Shown: positions 42,617 to 53,686, numbered from the stretch's first letter. The stretch is DNA of 64,000 bases from Rhizobacter terrae (GCF_003852895.1 NZ_QUSW01000006.1:248001-312000); one strand, 5' to 3'. Notes: generated by a model from the letters alone, not told the origin. Made by a program: numbers and translations.

Positions 42617-43549
42617 ATGCGATCCCTGCCCGTGCATGCCGAGCTCCTGCGCCGCCGCCTGGACGAACTGCCCCGCCGCAGCCTCCTGCGGCTGCTGCTC
42701 GATGCGATGTCGCTGTGGCGGCAGAGCGCGGCCGGCATGGGCACGGCGGCCTCCTTCCATGCCGTGCTGGGCATGGCCGGCGCGCTGCTGCTGGGCGTCG
42801 TCTGGGACCATTCCCTCAGCGCGTGGATGGCGCTGCTGGCCGGTGGCATCGCGCTGCTGGGTGCCGCGCGCGCCTTCAGCCACTTGCGCCAGGGCCTCAA
42901 TGCCTACGACCCCTCGGGCTCGATGCCCCTGCTCTTCGACCCCTTCCTGCGCACGCGGGTGATGGGCTTCGCGATGCTGTGCGCCGGCGGATTCGTGGCG
43001 CTGGGGCTGCTCGTGTCTTCGGTGATGCTGCCGGCGCTGGCCCGTCGCGCCGGCACTCACACCCTGCTGGCCGAAACGGTGGTGCTGCTCGCGCTGTGGT
43101 CGCTGGGTTGCGCCCTGCTCGGCATGTTGCTGGCGGCGATGCTGCGGTCGATGCCTGATGCGCCCGCGTCGCCGCATGCGGTGCGCGTGGCCTCCGCCAC
43201 GAGCGCGACGGCCATCGGCACGGTGACGGTCATCATCGGCCTGCAGCTGGCACGCGCCACGCCGGCTTCACCGGAGAGCCTCGCCGAGGCGGCCATCATC
43301 GCCGTGCTGTGGACCTGCCTGTGCACGCAAGGGGTGCTGGCGGCCGGCGCATTGGCCGCGGCCATCGACCGATCGGGGCCGAGGCTCGTCGCGCGCGCCA
43401 GGCCGGTTGAGCTGCGCGCCCCACCGTCGTCCACGGCCGCCCCGCCTGCCTCCATCGCCCTCGCCCGCTCGCACCGCCTCTCCGGGCCACGCCATGCCCG
43501 GCCTTCCTGCATCGTGCTGCCGTTCCCCGGCAAGCGGCGCCCGCGCTGA
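42617..43549 (+). CDS. Multi-spanning membrane protein, weakly BrkB/YihY-like
   Basis: 310 residues, six likely membrane spans between about 40 and 240 (AVLGMAGALLLGVVW; MALLAGGIALLGAARAFSHL; VMGFAMLCAGGFVALGLLVSS; VVLLALWSLGCALLGMLLAAM; ATAIGTVTVIIGLQLAR; TQGVLAAGALAAAI) and a basic proline-rich cytoplasmic tail. The GAARAFSHLRQGLNAYD stretch recalls YihY/BrkB proteins, but the match is partial. Function unknown. Confidence 0.6.
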   Translation: MRSLPVHAELLRRRLDELPRRSLLRLLLDAMSLWRQSAAGMGTAASFHAVLGMAGALLLGVVWDHSLSAWMALLAGGIALLGAARAFSHLRQGLNAYDPSGSMPLLFDPFLRTRVMGFAMLCAGGFVALGLLVSSVMLPALARRAGTHTLLAETVVLLALWSLGCALLGMLLAAMLRSMPDAPASPHAVRVASATSATAIGTVTVIIGLQLARATPASPESLAEAAIIAVLWTCLCTQGVLAAGALAAAIDRSGPRLVARARPVELRAPPSSTAAPPASIALARSHRLSGPRHARPSCIVLPFPGKRRPR

Positions 43550-43556
43550 GCGGCGA

Positions 43557-45005
<1,449 letters not shown>

Positions 45006-45030
45006 TCATCTCTCCTGTCTGGTGCACAGG

Positions 45031-45059
45031 CAGGCAGCGGCACCCATTGCCGCTGCCTG
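45031..45059. repeat. 12-bp perfect palindrome with 5-bp loop
   Basis: CAGGCAGCGGCA, loop CCCAT, then its complement, between the glycosyltransferase stop (45104) and the activator start (45005), both on the minus strand. It may end the first transcript or be a protein site; no T-run. Confidence 0.4.
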
Positions 45060-45103
45060 TAGAAATTGCAGGCGCGCAGGCCACCGAGCCTCGCTCGGAG
45101 GCC

Positions 45104-46330
45104 TCAAACCGCCGCTTCACGCAGTTCGCGGCAATTGGCACGCCCGCGCTCGGGGGTGCTGCACCAGGGCGCGTCCGCCCGCCGCGGCGCGGCCAGCAGT
45201 TGCGCCAGCGCCTCGTGCAGCGACTGCACGGCCCGTTCCCACGAGTGCACGGCCACGACCGCATGCATCTCGGCCACCCGCTCGGCGCGCTTGTCCGGGC
45301 TTTCGCGCAAGGCCCAGTCGCAGGCAGCGATGAACGAGGGCGCGTCGTGGCCGAAACGCAGCACGTCGCCGAACAGGGACACCAGGTCGCGCTGCGGCGT
45401 GCAGACGACCGGCTTGTCGGCGGCCATGTAGTCCAGCACGGCGCCACAGCCCATGAGCCTGGCCGCGTCGTTCATGGCGTGCGGCACGAGGCACACGTCC
45501 CAGTCGGCCACCAGCTGCGGCAGCAGCGCCTCGGGTTGCGCGCCCAGCCAGTGGATGTTGGAGCGCCGCGGCAGCTCCAGCGGGTCCACGCGGCGCACGG
45601 GCCCCACCATCACGATCTGCCAGTCCGCACGCGCGGCGGCCAGCGCGTGGATCAACCCGAAGTCGATGCGCTCGTCGATGACCCCGAAGCAGCCCAGGCG
45701 CGGACCGGGAATGCGCCCCTGGACCTGCTCTGCCCGCAGCATGGTGTCGATGCGCGAGGCCGCGCCTTGCGGGGCGAAGAGCTGGGCATCCGCGCCGCCC
45801 GCCAGGCACAGCGCGTGGCGATGGCGGGACAGTGTTTCCTCGTGATGCGAGGGGCCGCGGGTCAGCACGAGGTCCGACCATCGCAGCAGCAGCGATTCGC
45901 GCTGGTGCCACTGGCGAGGCAGCTCGTCGTGGGGCCAGCCATCGTCGGCACTGTCGAAGACCACGGCACGCGGCGCGAGGCTGCCCAGCAGCGGCAAGGC
46001 CATGGGCGTGCCCAGCCAGGCGATGGTTTCGTCCACGCCTTGCTGGCGAAGCTGCCGGCCGATGAGCGATTGCAGCGTGGCCAGGTGGTCGTCGTGGAAG
46101 CCGGGCGACTGCACGGGCAGGTGGGGCGTGAGCACGGTGACGCCGGTGCAGGCCTCGTGGTGTTCCAGCCAGGCGGCATCGTCGTCGCCCACCGGCTCTT
46201 CCACGAAGAACACCGGCCGCTGGCGGGCCAGGCGCGCCAGCAGGTGCTGCGGACGGCGCGGGCCCTCGGCCCAGCGGGTGTGACTGAATGCGACAACGGG
46301 AATGCGGGAGCTGTCAAGGGATCGGGACAT
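45104..46330 (-). CDS. Glycosyltransferase-like protein (GT4/GT1 fold)
   Basis: 408 residues. Motifs: PVVAFSHTRWAEGPRRPQHLLARLA (N-terminal loop common in exopolysaccharide GTs that rewrite teichuronic-type sugars), RLGCFGVIDERIDFGLIHAL, NIHWLGAQPEALLPQL, and a donor-site region LMGCGAVLDYMAADKPVV. The E-x7-E pair is not clear. Probably transfers a sugar to a surface glycan or lipid. ATG 46330 behind GGAGAA; -24/-12 element at 46387-46400. Confidence 0.78.
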   Translation of the reverse strand: MSRSLDSSRIPVVAFSHTRWAEGPRRPQHLLARLARQRPVFFVEEPVGDDDAAWLEHHEACTGVTVLTPHLPVQSPGFHDDHLATLQSLIGRQLRQQGVDETIAWLGTPMALPLLGSLAPRAVVFDSADDGWPHDELPRQWHQRESLLLRWSDLVLTRGPSHHEETLSRHRHALCLAGGADAQLFAPQGAASRIDTMLRAEQVQGRIPGPRLGCFGVIDERIDFGLIHALAAARADWQIVMVGPVRRVDPLELPRRSNIHWLGAQPEALLPQLVADWDVCLVPHAMNDAARLMGCGAVLDYMAADKPVVCTPQRDLVSLFGDVLRFGHDAPSFIAACDWALRESPDKRAERVAEMHAVVAVHSWERAVQSLHEALAQLLAAPRRADAPWCSTPERGRANCRELREAAV

Positions 46331-46386
46331 TCGAGTTCTCCGGGAGGAAGCGGGACGGACAAGGTCCAGGCGAGTCCAGCGTCGCG

Positions 46387-46400
46387 GCAATTCACATGCC
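46387..46400 (-). promoter_or_regulatory. Sigma-54 type -24/-12 element
   Basis: Minus-strand GGCAT-GTGAA-TTGC, 57 bp upstream of the glycosyltransferase gene. The 372-bp gap 46331-46702 contains this and the divergent rpoN element; I see nothing else in it. Confidence 0.58.
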
Positions 46401-46650
46401 CCGGCCACATCGCGTCCCATCCGCAGGTGTTGCGGTAAATAGGACAAAGCGCCACGAAAATATGACCGCTTCCAGGGCCCTTGCGCACGCCGTTTGCTCC
46501 GGGCTCCGAGGGCGGCGGCGTTCGGTGTTTACAACCCACCGGCCCTGCGAAAACCTTGCAATCTCGCGGGGTTCCGGCCGATTGCGAATGCACTCACTCA
46601 AGCACCTTGAGCGGCTTTGTTACCTTCGCGCGCCACGCGCCGGCCGGCTT

Positions 46651-46664
46651 GGCACAGGGGTTGC
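46651..46664 (+). promoter_or_regulatory. Sigma-54 type -24/-12 element upstream of rpoN
   Basis: GGCAC-AGGGG-TTGC, preceded by TT (TTGGCAC), the best consensus match in the window. Predicted start near 46675, giving a leader of about 28 bases before rpoN. Implies positive autoregulation. Confidence 0.68.
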
Positions 46665-46702
46665 GTTGAACCCCTGCAAAACCACCACATTCGAGTGTCC
46701 GC

Positions 46703-48166
46703 ATGAGTACACCAGCGCTCCAGACTCGCACCGAGCAGCGGCAGCACCAGACGCTGACGCCTCGGCTCCAGCACGCGGTCCGCCTGCTCCAGCTGTCGTC
46801 CCTGGACTTTGCCCAGGAGGTGATGGACGCGATGGGCAAGAACCCGTTCCTCGAGATCGAGGAACCGAATGCGGAATCGGCCGCGGCCTCCGGTGCCGAC
46901 AACCAGGGGATGGCTGAAACCTCGCCGCTGACCGAACCCGCCATCTCGACCACCACGACCTCGTCCGCCGAAGCGGAAGCCGATGCCGCCTGGGAGCGCG
47001 AGAGCTGGCAGAACACCGGCGGCCCCGGCAATTCGGCCAACAGCGGCGGCGACACCGACGGCGTGATGGAGATGGTGGCCGCCGACGTGGATCTGCGCCA
47101 GCACCTGCACGGCCAGGTCAACGTGATGCCGCTGAGCGACCGCGACCGCACGCTGGTGTGCGCCGTCATCGAATCGCTGGACGACGACGGCTACCTGCGC
47201 CTGTCGCTGGACGAACTGGCCGAGATCGCCGAGCTCGACCCCGAGGTCGATGCCTGCGAGATGAACACCGCGCTCAAGCTCGTGCAGTCGCTGGACCCGT
47301 GCGGCGTGGGTGCGCGCAACGTCTCCGAATGCCTGCTGCTGCAGCTCGAATGCATCGGCGACCAGGTGGACCGCGAGCTGGCGCGCCGCATCATCAGCGA
47401 GCACATGGACAAGCTCGCCCAGCGCGACATTCCCGGACTGGCGCGCATCTTCGACCGCGACACCGCGCACATCGAGGTGGTGTGCGAGCGCATCCGCCAC
47501 CTCGACCCGCGGCCGGGCTGGCGCTTCGGTGCATCGCACGTGCACTTCGTGGTGCCCGATGTCATCGTGAAGAAGATCCGCGGGCAATGGCAGGCTCAGC
47601 TCAATCCCGCCGTGGTGCCCAAGGTGCGCCTCAACCGCGTGTATGCGGAGCTGTTCCAGCAGCACCGCAACGCCAAGCATGCCGAGCTGGCCGCACATCT
47701 GCAGGAAGCGCGCTGGACAGTGCGCAACGTGGAGCAGCGCTTCTCCACCATCCTGCTCGTGACCGAGGCCATCCTGCGCAGGCAGCGCCACTTCCTCGAA
47801 TACGGCCCGCTGGCGATGAAACCGCTGGGGCTCAAGGAGATCGCCGACGAGGTGGGGCTGCATGAGTCCACCGTGTCGCGCGTGACGAACAACAAGTACA
47901 TGGCCACGCCCTCGGGCGTGTACGAGCTGAAGTATTTCTTCTCGCGTGCCATGCCCACGGCCAGCGGCGGTGCGTGTTCTGCCACCGCCATCCGCGGCGT
48001 GATCCAGGACATGATCACGGCCGAGAACCCGATGGATCCGTTGTCGGATGCGGAGATTGCGCGGCAGCTGGCTCGCCAGGGCCTCACGGTCGCGCGGCGC
48101 ACGGTCACGAAGTACCGTCAGATGCTGAAGGTGCCTGCGGTGGAGCGCCGCCGCAAGCACGCCTGA
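46703..48166 (+). CDS. rpoN: RNA polymerase sigma-54 factor, probable extra copy
   Basis: 487 residues, full length. Region I is Gln/Leu-rich (QTLTPRLQHAVRLLQLSSLDF), region II acidic with Thr/Ser/Ala (about 55-115), core-binding region III follows, HTH near 370-395 (LGLKEIADEVGLHESTVSRV) and the RpoN box ARRTVTKYR at about 464-472, which reads the -24 element. The usual rpoN neighbours (lptB before; hpf and ptsN after) are absent: a glycosyltransferase and an AsmA gene flank it. So it is likely a second rpoN with a specialised regulon. Confidence 0.93.
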   Translation: MSTPALQTRTEQRQHQTLTPRLQHAVRLLQLSSLDFAQEVMDAMGKNPFLEIEEPNAESAAASGADNQGMAETSPLTEPAISTTTTSSAEAEADAAWERESWQNTGGPGNSANSGGDTDGVMEMVAADVDLRQHLHGQVNVMPLSDRDRTLVCAVIESLDDDGYLRLSLDELAEIAELDPEVDACEMNTALKLVQSLDPCGVGARNVSECLLLQLECIGDQVDRELARRIISEHMDKLAQRDIPGLARIFDRDTAHIEVVCERIRHLDPRPGWRFGASHVHFVVPDVIVKKIRGQWQAQLNPAVVPKVRLNRVYAELFQQHRNAKHAELAAHLQEARWTVRNVEQRFSTILLVTEAILRRQRHFLEYGPLAMKPLGLKEIADEVGLHESTVSRVTNNKYMATPSGVYELKYFFSRAMPTASGGACSATAIRGVIQDMITAENPMDPLSDAEIARQLARQGLTVARRTVTKYRQMLKVPAVERRRKHA

Positions 48167-48175
48167 GACACCTCT

Positions 48176-50320
48176 CTACTTGCGCACCGGCCCGGGCACC
48201 GCTGCGTGCCGGGCCGCGGGCTCCGGCGGCAAGGTCTTGTCGCTCGCCTTGGGCGCCTTCGCATCGCGTGCACCCACCGGACCATTCGCATCACGCAGCC
48301 GGTCCAGGGCCTGCCGGCACCCGCCCGCCGCTTCCTTGTCACCCAGGTCGACCAGCGGAATGATCCCAGCCAGCGGAGTCACCGCGGCCAGCGCCAGCGC
48401 CGCCAGCGCCTTGATCGCGATGGGCTTCTTCTCCAGGTGAACTTGCGGGTTGCTGAAGGTGCCGTCCACGTGCACCGGCGAACGCAGCGTGAGCGGGCTC
48501 ATGTCCTTGGGCTTGGTGGTCAGCGTGAGCGCCAGGCGCTCGTCGGCCAGGGACACGGTGCCATCCACGAACAGCGTGGAGTCCTTCGTGTCCACCATGG
48601 CCACCTCGGGCTTGAGCAGCCCGCCCTTGGCATTGGCCTTCACCACCGCGCAATGCATGGGCAGCGGGTTGTCGCCCACGAGGAACACGCCCAGCCCCTG
48701 GGCGATGTCGATGCCCGCGCCCTCCACCACCAGGTGCGAGATGGTGCCGTCGCGCACCCAGGCCTGCACCGTGCCGTCGGTGGACGCGATCATCTGCGCG
48801 GTGGATTTCCCGCGGGCCTGCAGCTCGGCATGTCCGCCCAGTCGGCCTGTGACGTAGCCCGGGTTCTCACCGGAGGGCTTGGGCGTCTGCGAGGTCTTGT
48901 TGCGCGGACGCAGCCACTGGTCCAGCTCGATGCCTCCCCAGCGCAGGTCGGCCGTCCACAGCGGATTGGCCGGGTTGGCGTCCAGGCCCAGCTGCCCCTT
49001 CACCTCGCCACCCGAGGTGCGCGCCACCAGGTTCGACAACTTGAGCACGCCCGACTGCAGCGACAGGTCGCCGTCCAGCGGCGCGAGCGGCTGCCGGAAC
49101 AGCGTGCCCAGCTCGGCCCGCGCCAGCCGCACCTTCACGTCGGCATTCATCGCATGCAGCGAGGGGATGTCGAACTCCTTCTCCGGCAGCACCTTGCCGC
49201 CCTGCTTCGCCACCTGCACCTGGGACTTCTGCGTGCCTGGCTTGGGCGCGCCGAAGGCGGGCAGCAGGTCCGACAGCACCAGGCGCGAGCCGTTGAGCTC
49301 GCCGCGCAGCAGCGGCACCTTGGGCGAACGGTCCACGCTGAAGCTGCCGCCCAGGTGGCTCTCGCCCACGGCAAGCGTGGCCTTGTTCAGCGACCACACC
49401 TGCCCGGCCTTGCTCAGCCGTCCCTTCAGCGTGAAGGCCTCGGTGTTGGGCAGCGTGAGGCCCACTGCGTCGCCCACCTTGGCCAGCGAAGGACCCGACA
49501 GGCTCGCGTCGCCATCGATGCCCTCGAAGCTGAAGATGTCGGTGCCGGTGCCGTCGAAGCTGAAGCGGGCGTTGTCGCCGCCGGCCAGGCGGATGGTGAT
49601 GGGCACGGCGTCGCGGCGGCCCTGGCTGCCCTGCGCCACCAGCGGCAGCACGCCCGACGATGTGACGTGGAATTCGAAAGGAATCTTCTCGTGGCGGCCC
49701 TTGCCCTGCACGTTCAAGCCGGTGGCCCGGCCTTCGGAGACCTGGCCTTCGCTGGTGTTGACGGTGGCTTCGAGCGCGGTCTTGAGGATGGCGTCGTCGA
49801 AGCGGACGTTGCCGTTGTGGATGATCAGCTCCTCGATGGTGGGCAGGTCGAACTGCCGAGGCGCCTGCCCATCGCGGGGCTTGCCCATCGTCCAGTTGGC
49901 CTGCCCATCGGCCAGGCGCTTCACGTTCGCATCCACTTCGCCAAAGCGCAGCGACGTGATGCGTGGCGGTTCGCTGTTGTCGGCCTTCATGAGACGACGC
50001 ACCGTGCCGTAGGGCAGCTCCAGGTGCGCATCCTTGGCGTTCACGAGGTCGCCGCCCAGCGGCGAATCGGCCGCAAGGCTGGACGGTGGCCCGATGCGCA
50101 AGGTACTCGTGTCCAGCCGTATCGACCGGAACAGCTTGAGGCGGAAGTGGTCCCCGAGCGCCACCGTCCGGTCCAGCCGCTGCGTGAGCTGGCGCTCGGC
50201 CGGCCCCTTGAGGAAGGGCCAGCCCGCCACCTCACAGGCCACCAGGCCCAGCACCGCGACGGCGATGGGCCCCAGGGTCCAGGCGGCGATGCGCCAGGCT
50301 TTTCTCGATGTGGAAGACAT
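48176..50320 (-). CDS. AsmA-family envelope protein
   Basis: 714 residues. One N-terminal transmembrane anchor (WTLGPIAVAVLGLVACEVAGWPFL) and a long periplasmic beta-groove region with AsmA features: early module (RTVALGDHFRLKLFRSIRLDTSTLRIG..) and the conserved C-terminal AsmA_2 part (DGTVQAWVRDGTISHLVVEGAGIDIAQGL, LFVDGTVSLADERLALTLTTKPKD). AsmA-like proteins move phospholipid between membranes. ATG 50320 behind GGAG; -24/-12 element 50358-50371. Converges on rpoN with a 9-bp gap. Confidence 0.88.
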   Translation of the reverse strand: MSSTSRKAWRIAAWTLGPIAVAVLGLVACEVAGWPFLKGPAERQLTQRLDRTVALGDHFRLKLFRSIRLDTSTLRIGPPSSLAADSPLGGDLVNAKDAHLELPYGTVRRLMKADNSEPPRITSLRFGEVDANVKRLADGQANWTMGKPRDGQAPRQFDLPTIEELIIHNGNVRFDDAILKTALEATVNTSEGQVSEGRATGLNVQGKGRHEKIPFEFHVTSSGVLPLVAQGSQGRRDAVPITIRLAGGDNARFSFDGTGTDIFSFEGIDGDASLSGPSLAKVGDAVGLTLPNTEAFTLKGRLSKAGQVWSLNKATLAVGESHLGGSFSVDRSPKVPLLRGELNGSRLVLSDLLPAFGAPKPGTQKSQVQVAKQGGKVLPEKEFDIPSLHAMNADVKVRLARAELGTLFRQPLAPLDGDLSLQSGVLKLSNLVARTSGGEVKGQLGLDANPANPLWTADLRWGGIELDQWLRPRNKTSQTPKPSGENPGYVTGRLGGHAELQARGKSTAQMIASTDGTVQAWVRDGTISHLVVEGAGIDIAQGLGVFLVGDNPLPMHCAVVKANAKGGLLKPEVAMVDTKDSTLFVDGTVSLADERLALTLTTKPKDMSPLTLRSPVHVDGTFSNPQVHLEKKPIAIKALAALALAAVTPLAGIIPLVDLGDKEAAGGCRQALDRLRDANGPVGARDAKAPKASDKTLPPEPAARHAAVPGPVRK

Positions 50321-50357
50321 GCACGCTCCAGGAAGGAAGACACTTGCTGATGAGGGG

Positions 50358-50371
50358 GCAAGCGCTGTGCC
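50358..50371 (-). promoter_or_regulatory. Sigma-54 type -24/-12 element
   Basis: Minus-strand GGCAC-AGCGC-TTGC; predicted start near 50347, about 27 bases before asmA. Confidence 0.62.
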
Positions 50372-50508
50372 TCGCTGTCTGCCGGTGCATGCACCATCGG
50401 GCAGGCAGCGTTGATAGACTCAGGCGAAAAGGCGCAGCGCAAGCCATACAAGCGCCGGGTGCACTGCACCATCCGAGTCATCCGGGTCGGGACCGTGGAA
50501 GAGTCTGC

Positions 50509-52446
50509 ATGCCGCCTACCGAGGGAGCCGTGCCGCAGGACCGCTGGGGCCTGCCCATGCCGATGATCAGTGCCCGCACGTCGCTGCGCCGCAAGATGAT
50601 GGTGGTGGTGCTGGCCACGACCTGCGTCGCGCTGCTGCTCAGCGCCACCGCATTGCTGGTGTACGAGCTTCGCAGCTACCAGAAGAACTGGCTGGACGAC
50701 CTGAGCACGCAGGCGCGCATCGTCGCCAACGCGAGCGCGCCGGCGCTGAACTTCGACGACCAGAAGACCGTGTCGGAAAACCTCTCGCTGCTGCGGCTGC
50801 GTCCGCAGATCACGCTGGGCGCGGTGTACCGCAACGACGGGCGGCTGTTCGCGAACTACGTGCATCCGTCGGCTGCCGAGGCCGCCGTGCCGGTGCTCGC
50901 GCCGAAGCCGGGCATCGTCATCGACAACGACCGCGTCGACGTCGTGCAGCACATCCTCGAGAACGGCCGGCTGGTGGGCACGGTGTATCTGCGGTCGCGC
51001 TACGACATCCTCGGCCGGCTGGCGGACTACCTGCTCATCCTCGCCGGGGTGATGGCCACGAGCCTGCTGGTGGCCGCGCTGGTGAGCCGGCGCCTGCAGC
51101 GCAGCGTGACCGGCCCGGTGCTGCACGTGGCGCAGATCGCGCAGGACGTGTTTTCCAGCCGCGACTATTCGCTGCGGGCGCAGAAGACATCGGACGACGA
51201 GGTGGGCACGCTGGTGCAGGCCTTCAACAACATGCTCGACGAGGTGGCCAAGCGCACCGAGGCGCTGGAGCAGTCCAACAACCACCTCTCGGCCGAGATG
51301 GCGCAGCGCCGCAAGGCCGAGGACGCGCTGCGCGCCGCCGCCCGCACGAAGGACCAGTTCCTCGCCACGCTGGCCCATGAGCTGCGCAACCCGCTCGCGC
51401 CCATCACCAACGCGGTGGAGATCCTGCGCCGAGCATCCGACGCGAACCCCTCGCAGCAGCGCGCCCTGCAGATCATGTCGCGGCAGGTTCAGCAGATGGT
51501 GCGGCTCATCGACGACTTGCTGGACGTCTCGCGCATCACCACCGGCAAGGTGCTGCTGGACATGAGCCGAGTGGACGTCGTGGCCGTGCTGCACAGCGCC
51601 GTGGAGATCGCGCAGCCCGGCATCGAGGCCCACCACCACGTGCTGACGCTGGAGGTTCCGGCCGGGCCGATCTTCGTGCAGGGCGACGCGACGCGGCTCG
51701 CGCAGGTGTTCGCCAACCTGCTCAACAACGCGGCCAAGTACACCGACGACCACGGGCGCATCCACCTGAAGATGGATGACGAGCCCGAGCGCCTGATGGT
51801 GCGCGTCATCGACAGCGGCCTGGGCATCGCGCCGGAGCAGCAGGCGCAGATCTTCGACATGTTCATGCAGGTCGACCAGACGCTGGAACGCGGCAACAAG
51901 GGCCTGGGCGTGGGCCTCACGCTGGCGCGGCAACTGGTGGAGCTGCACGGCGGCAGCCTCACGGTGAAGAGCGAGGGACTGGGCAAGGGCTCGGAGTTCA
52001 TCGTGTGCATTCCCAAGGGCCACCTGCCGGCCGAGCTGCCGGCGCCGCCCCCACCACTGGCCGCGCCCATGCCGCGGCGTCGCGTGCTCATCGCCGACGA
52101 CAACGTGGACTTCGCCAACAGCCTGTGGAGCATCCTCGAATCACTGGGGCAGGAGGTGACCGTGGTGCACGACGGCTTCGCCGCCCTGGAGGCCGCCGGC
52201 CGGCTGATGCCCGACCACATCTTCCTGGACATCGGCATGCCCGGCATGAACGGCTATGACGTCGCCCAGCGCCTGCGCCGGCAGCCGGCCACCTGCGACG
52301 CGGTGATCGTCGCCATCACCGGCTGGGGCCAGGAGAAGGACCGGGCCCGTGCCCGCGAGGCCGGGTTCGACCAGCACCTGGTCAAGCCGGTGAACGTGGA
52401 CGACCTGGTGGAGATCCTGCGCACGCGCCAGCCGGCCATGACCTGA
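50509..52446 (+). CDS. Membrane CHASE8-HAMP hybrid histidine kinase with receiver
   Basis: 645 residues. TM1 (MMVVVLATTCVALLLSATAL), periplasmic CHASE8-type sensor (SYQKNWLDDLSTQARIVANASAPALNF; TLGAVYRNDGRLFANYV), TM2 (LLILAGVMATSLLVAALV), HAMP, HisKA with FLATLAHELRNPLAPI, HATPase (LLNNAAKYT; GLGVGLTLARQLV) and receiver (IADDNVDFANS; Asp in IFLDIGMPGMNGYD; Lys in HLVKPVN). ATG 50509 behind GGAAGAG. The signal sensed is unknown; CHASE8 kinases are often linked to envelope or exopolysaccharide stress. Confidence 0.88.
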   Translation: MPPTEGAVPQDRWGLPMPMISARTSLRRKMMVVVLATTCVALLLSATALLVYELRSYQKNWLDDLSTQARIVANASAPALNFDDQKTVSENLSLLRLRPQITLGAVYRNDGRLFANYVHPSAAEAAVPVLAPKPGIVIDNDRVDVVQHILENGRLVGTVYLRSRYDILGRLADYLLILAGVMATSLLVAALVSRRLQRSVTGPVLHVAQIAQDVFSSRDYSLRAQKTSDDEVGTLVQAFNNMLDEVAKRTEALEQSNNHLSAEMAQRRKAEDALRAAARTKDQFLATLAHELRNPLAPITNAVEILRRASDANPSQQRALQIMSRQVQQMVRLIDDLLDVSRITTGKVLLDMSRVDVVAVLHSAVEIAQPGIEAHHHVLTLEVPAGPIFVQGDATRLAQVFANLLNNAAKYTDDHGRIHLKMDDEPERLMVRVIDSGLGIAPEQQAQIFDMFMQVDQTLERGNKGLGVGLTLARQLVELHGGSLTVKSEGLGKGSEFIVCIPKGHLPAELPAPPPPLAAPMPRRRVLIADDNVDFANSLWSILESLGQEVTVVHDGFAALEAAGRLMPDHIFLDIGMPGMNGYDVAQRLRRQPATCDAVIVAITGWGQEKDRARAREAGFDQHLVKPVNVDDLVEILRTRQPAMT

Positions 52447-52454
52447 CACAGGCA

Positions 52455-52468
52455 GGCACGCCGATTGC
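52455..52468 (+). promoter_or_regulatory. Sigma-54 type -24/-12 element
   Basis: GGCAC-GCCGA-TTGC; predicted start near 52479, with AAGGAG at 52489 in the leader, before the kinase at 52501. Confidence 0.65.
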
Positions 52469-52500
52469 CCTGAAGCGCGGGACATTCAAGGAGACATGCA

Positions 52501-53664
52501 ATGAGCACCCTGGGGGACGACACCTGCGACGGCCGCTTCCGCCTGATGGCGGACACCGTGCCGGTCATGATCTGGGCTGCCGGTGCAGACAAGCAGTTCG
52601 AATGGTTCAACCAGACCTGGCTGGACTTCACCGGTCGCACGCCGTCGCAAGAGCGCGGCAGCGGCTGGTTCGGCCGCGTGCACCCCGAGGACCTGGAACG
52701 CTGCGTAGGCATCTGGCATGCGAGCTTCGATGCGCGGCAGGCCTTCTCCATGGACTTCCGCCTGCAGCGCGCGGACGGCTCCTGGCGCTGGATGCTGATG
52801 AACGGCGTGCCGCGCTACGGCAGCGATGGCGGGCTCGAAGGCTACACGGGCAGCTGCGTCGACATTCACGAGCGCAAGGACCTCGAGGAGCGCCTGGCCG
52901 AACGCACGCGCGCCCTGCGGCTGGCCGACCGCCGCAAGGACGAGTTCCTCGCCATGCTCGCGCACGACCTGCGCAACCCGCTCGGGCCGATCGCCAACGC
53001 CACGGCCATCCTGAAGATGATGGAGTCGCAGACACCGGCCATCACGCCGGTGCGGCAGATCGTCGAGCGGCAGCTCGAACAGCTGCAGCGCGTGATCGGC
53101 GACATGCGCGACGTGACGCGCATCACCCAGGCCAAGGTGGAACTGCACCACCAGACGCTGGACGTGGCCAGGCTCGTGAAGGAGGCCGCGGGCCATGCAC
53201 AGCCTCAGATCGACAGCCGAGGGCATCGGCTCAGCATCCGCCTGGGGGACACGCCGCTGGCGGTGTCGGGTGATGAGCAGCGGCTGTCGCAGGCGCTGGC
53301 GCACCTGCTGTGCAATGCCGCGAAGTTCACCGCCATGCCGGGCGTCATCGAGGTCTTCACCACGCTTGAGGGCGGCCGCGTGAACATCCACGTGCGCGAC
53401 CACGGCCACGGCATCGCACCGGACTTCCTGCCCCAGGTGTTCGAGCCCTTCGCGCAGGAAAGCCACAGCACGCCACGGACCAACAACGGCCTGGGCGTGG
53501 GGCTGACCATCGCGCGGCGTCTCGCTCAACTGCATGGTGGCGACATCACCGCCTTCAGCGGCGGACGCGGCGAAGGCGCGGAGTTCGTGCTGTCGCTGCC
53601 CTTGTGCGACGCAGGTGCCACGCCGTCGCACAACCATCGCGAACCTGCAACCTCAGCCCTCTGA
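52501..53664 (+). CDS. PAS-domain histidine kinase
   Basis: 387 residues, cytoplasmic. PAS/PAC about 10-130 (LMADTVPVMIWAAGADKQFEWFN; LQRADGSWRWMLMNGVPRY), HisKA with His in FLAMLAHDLRNPLGPI, HATPase with LLCNAAKFT, DHGHGIAP and GLGVGLTIARRLA. No receiver, so it needs a separate response regulator. Clean sigma-54-type promoter upstream. It lies 54 bp after the CHASE8 kinase. Confidence 0.88.
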   Translation: MSTLGDDTCDGRFRLMADTVPVMIWAAGADKQFEWFNQTWLDFTGRTPSQERGSGWFGRVHPEDLERCVGIWHASFDARQAFSMDFRLQRADGSWRWMLMNGVPRYGSDGGLEGYTGSCVDIHERKDLEERLAERTRALRLADRRKDEFLAMLAHDLRNPLGPIANATAILKMMESQTPAITPVRQIVERQLEQLQRVIGDMRDVTRITQAKVELHHQTLDVARLVKEAAGHAQPQIDSRGHRLSIRLGDTPLAVSGDEQRLSQALAHLLCNAAKFTAMPGVIEVFTTLEGGRVNIHVRDHGHGIAPDFLPQVFEPFAQESHSTPRTNNGLGVGLTIARRLAQLHGGDITAFSGGRGEGAEFVLSLPLCDAGATPSHNHREPATSAL

Positions 53665-53686
53665 ACGACTCGCCCCGCGCAGTGCG

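Noticed and set aside
45031-45059. GGCACCCATTGC inside the palindrome as a -24/-12 promoter
   Set aside because: The step from GG to GC is two bases too short and no plus-strand gene follows.
48206-50350. 714-codon open frame antisense to the AsmA gene
   Set aside because: His/Arg/Gln-rich shadow with no recognisable motif; AsmA on the other strand is complete.
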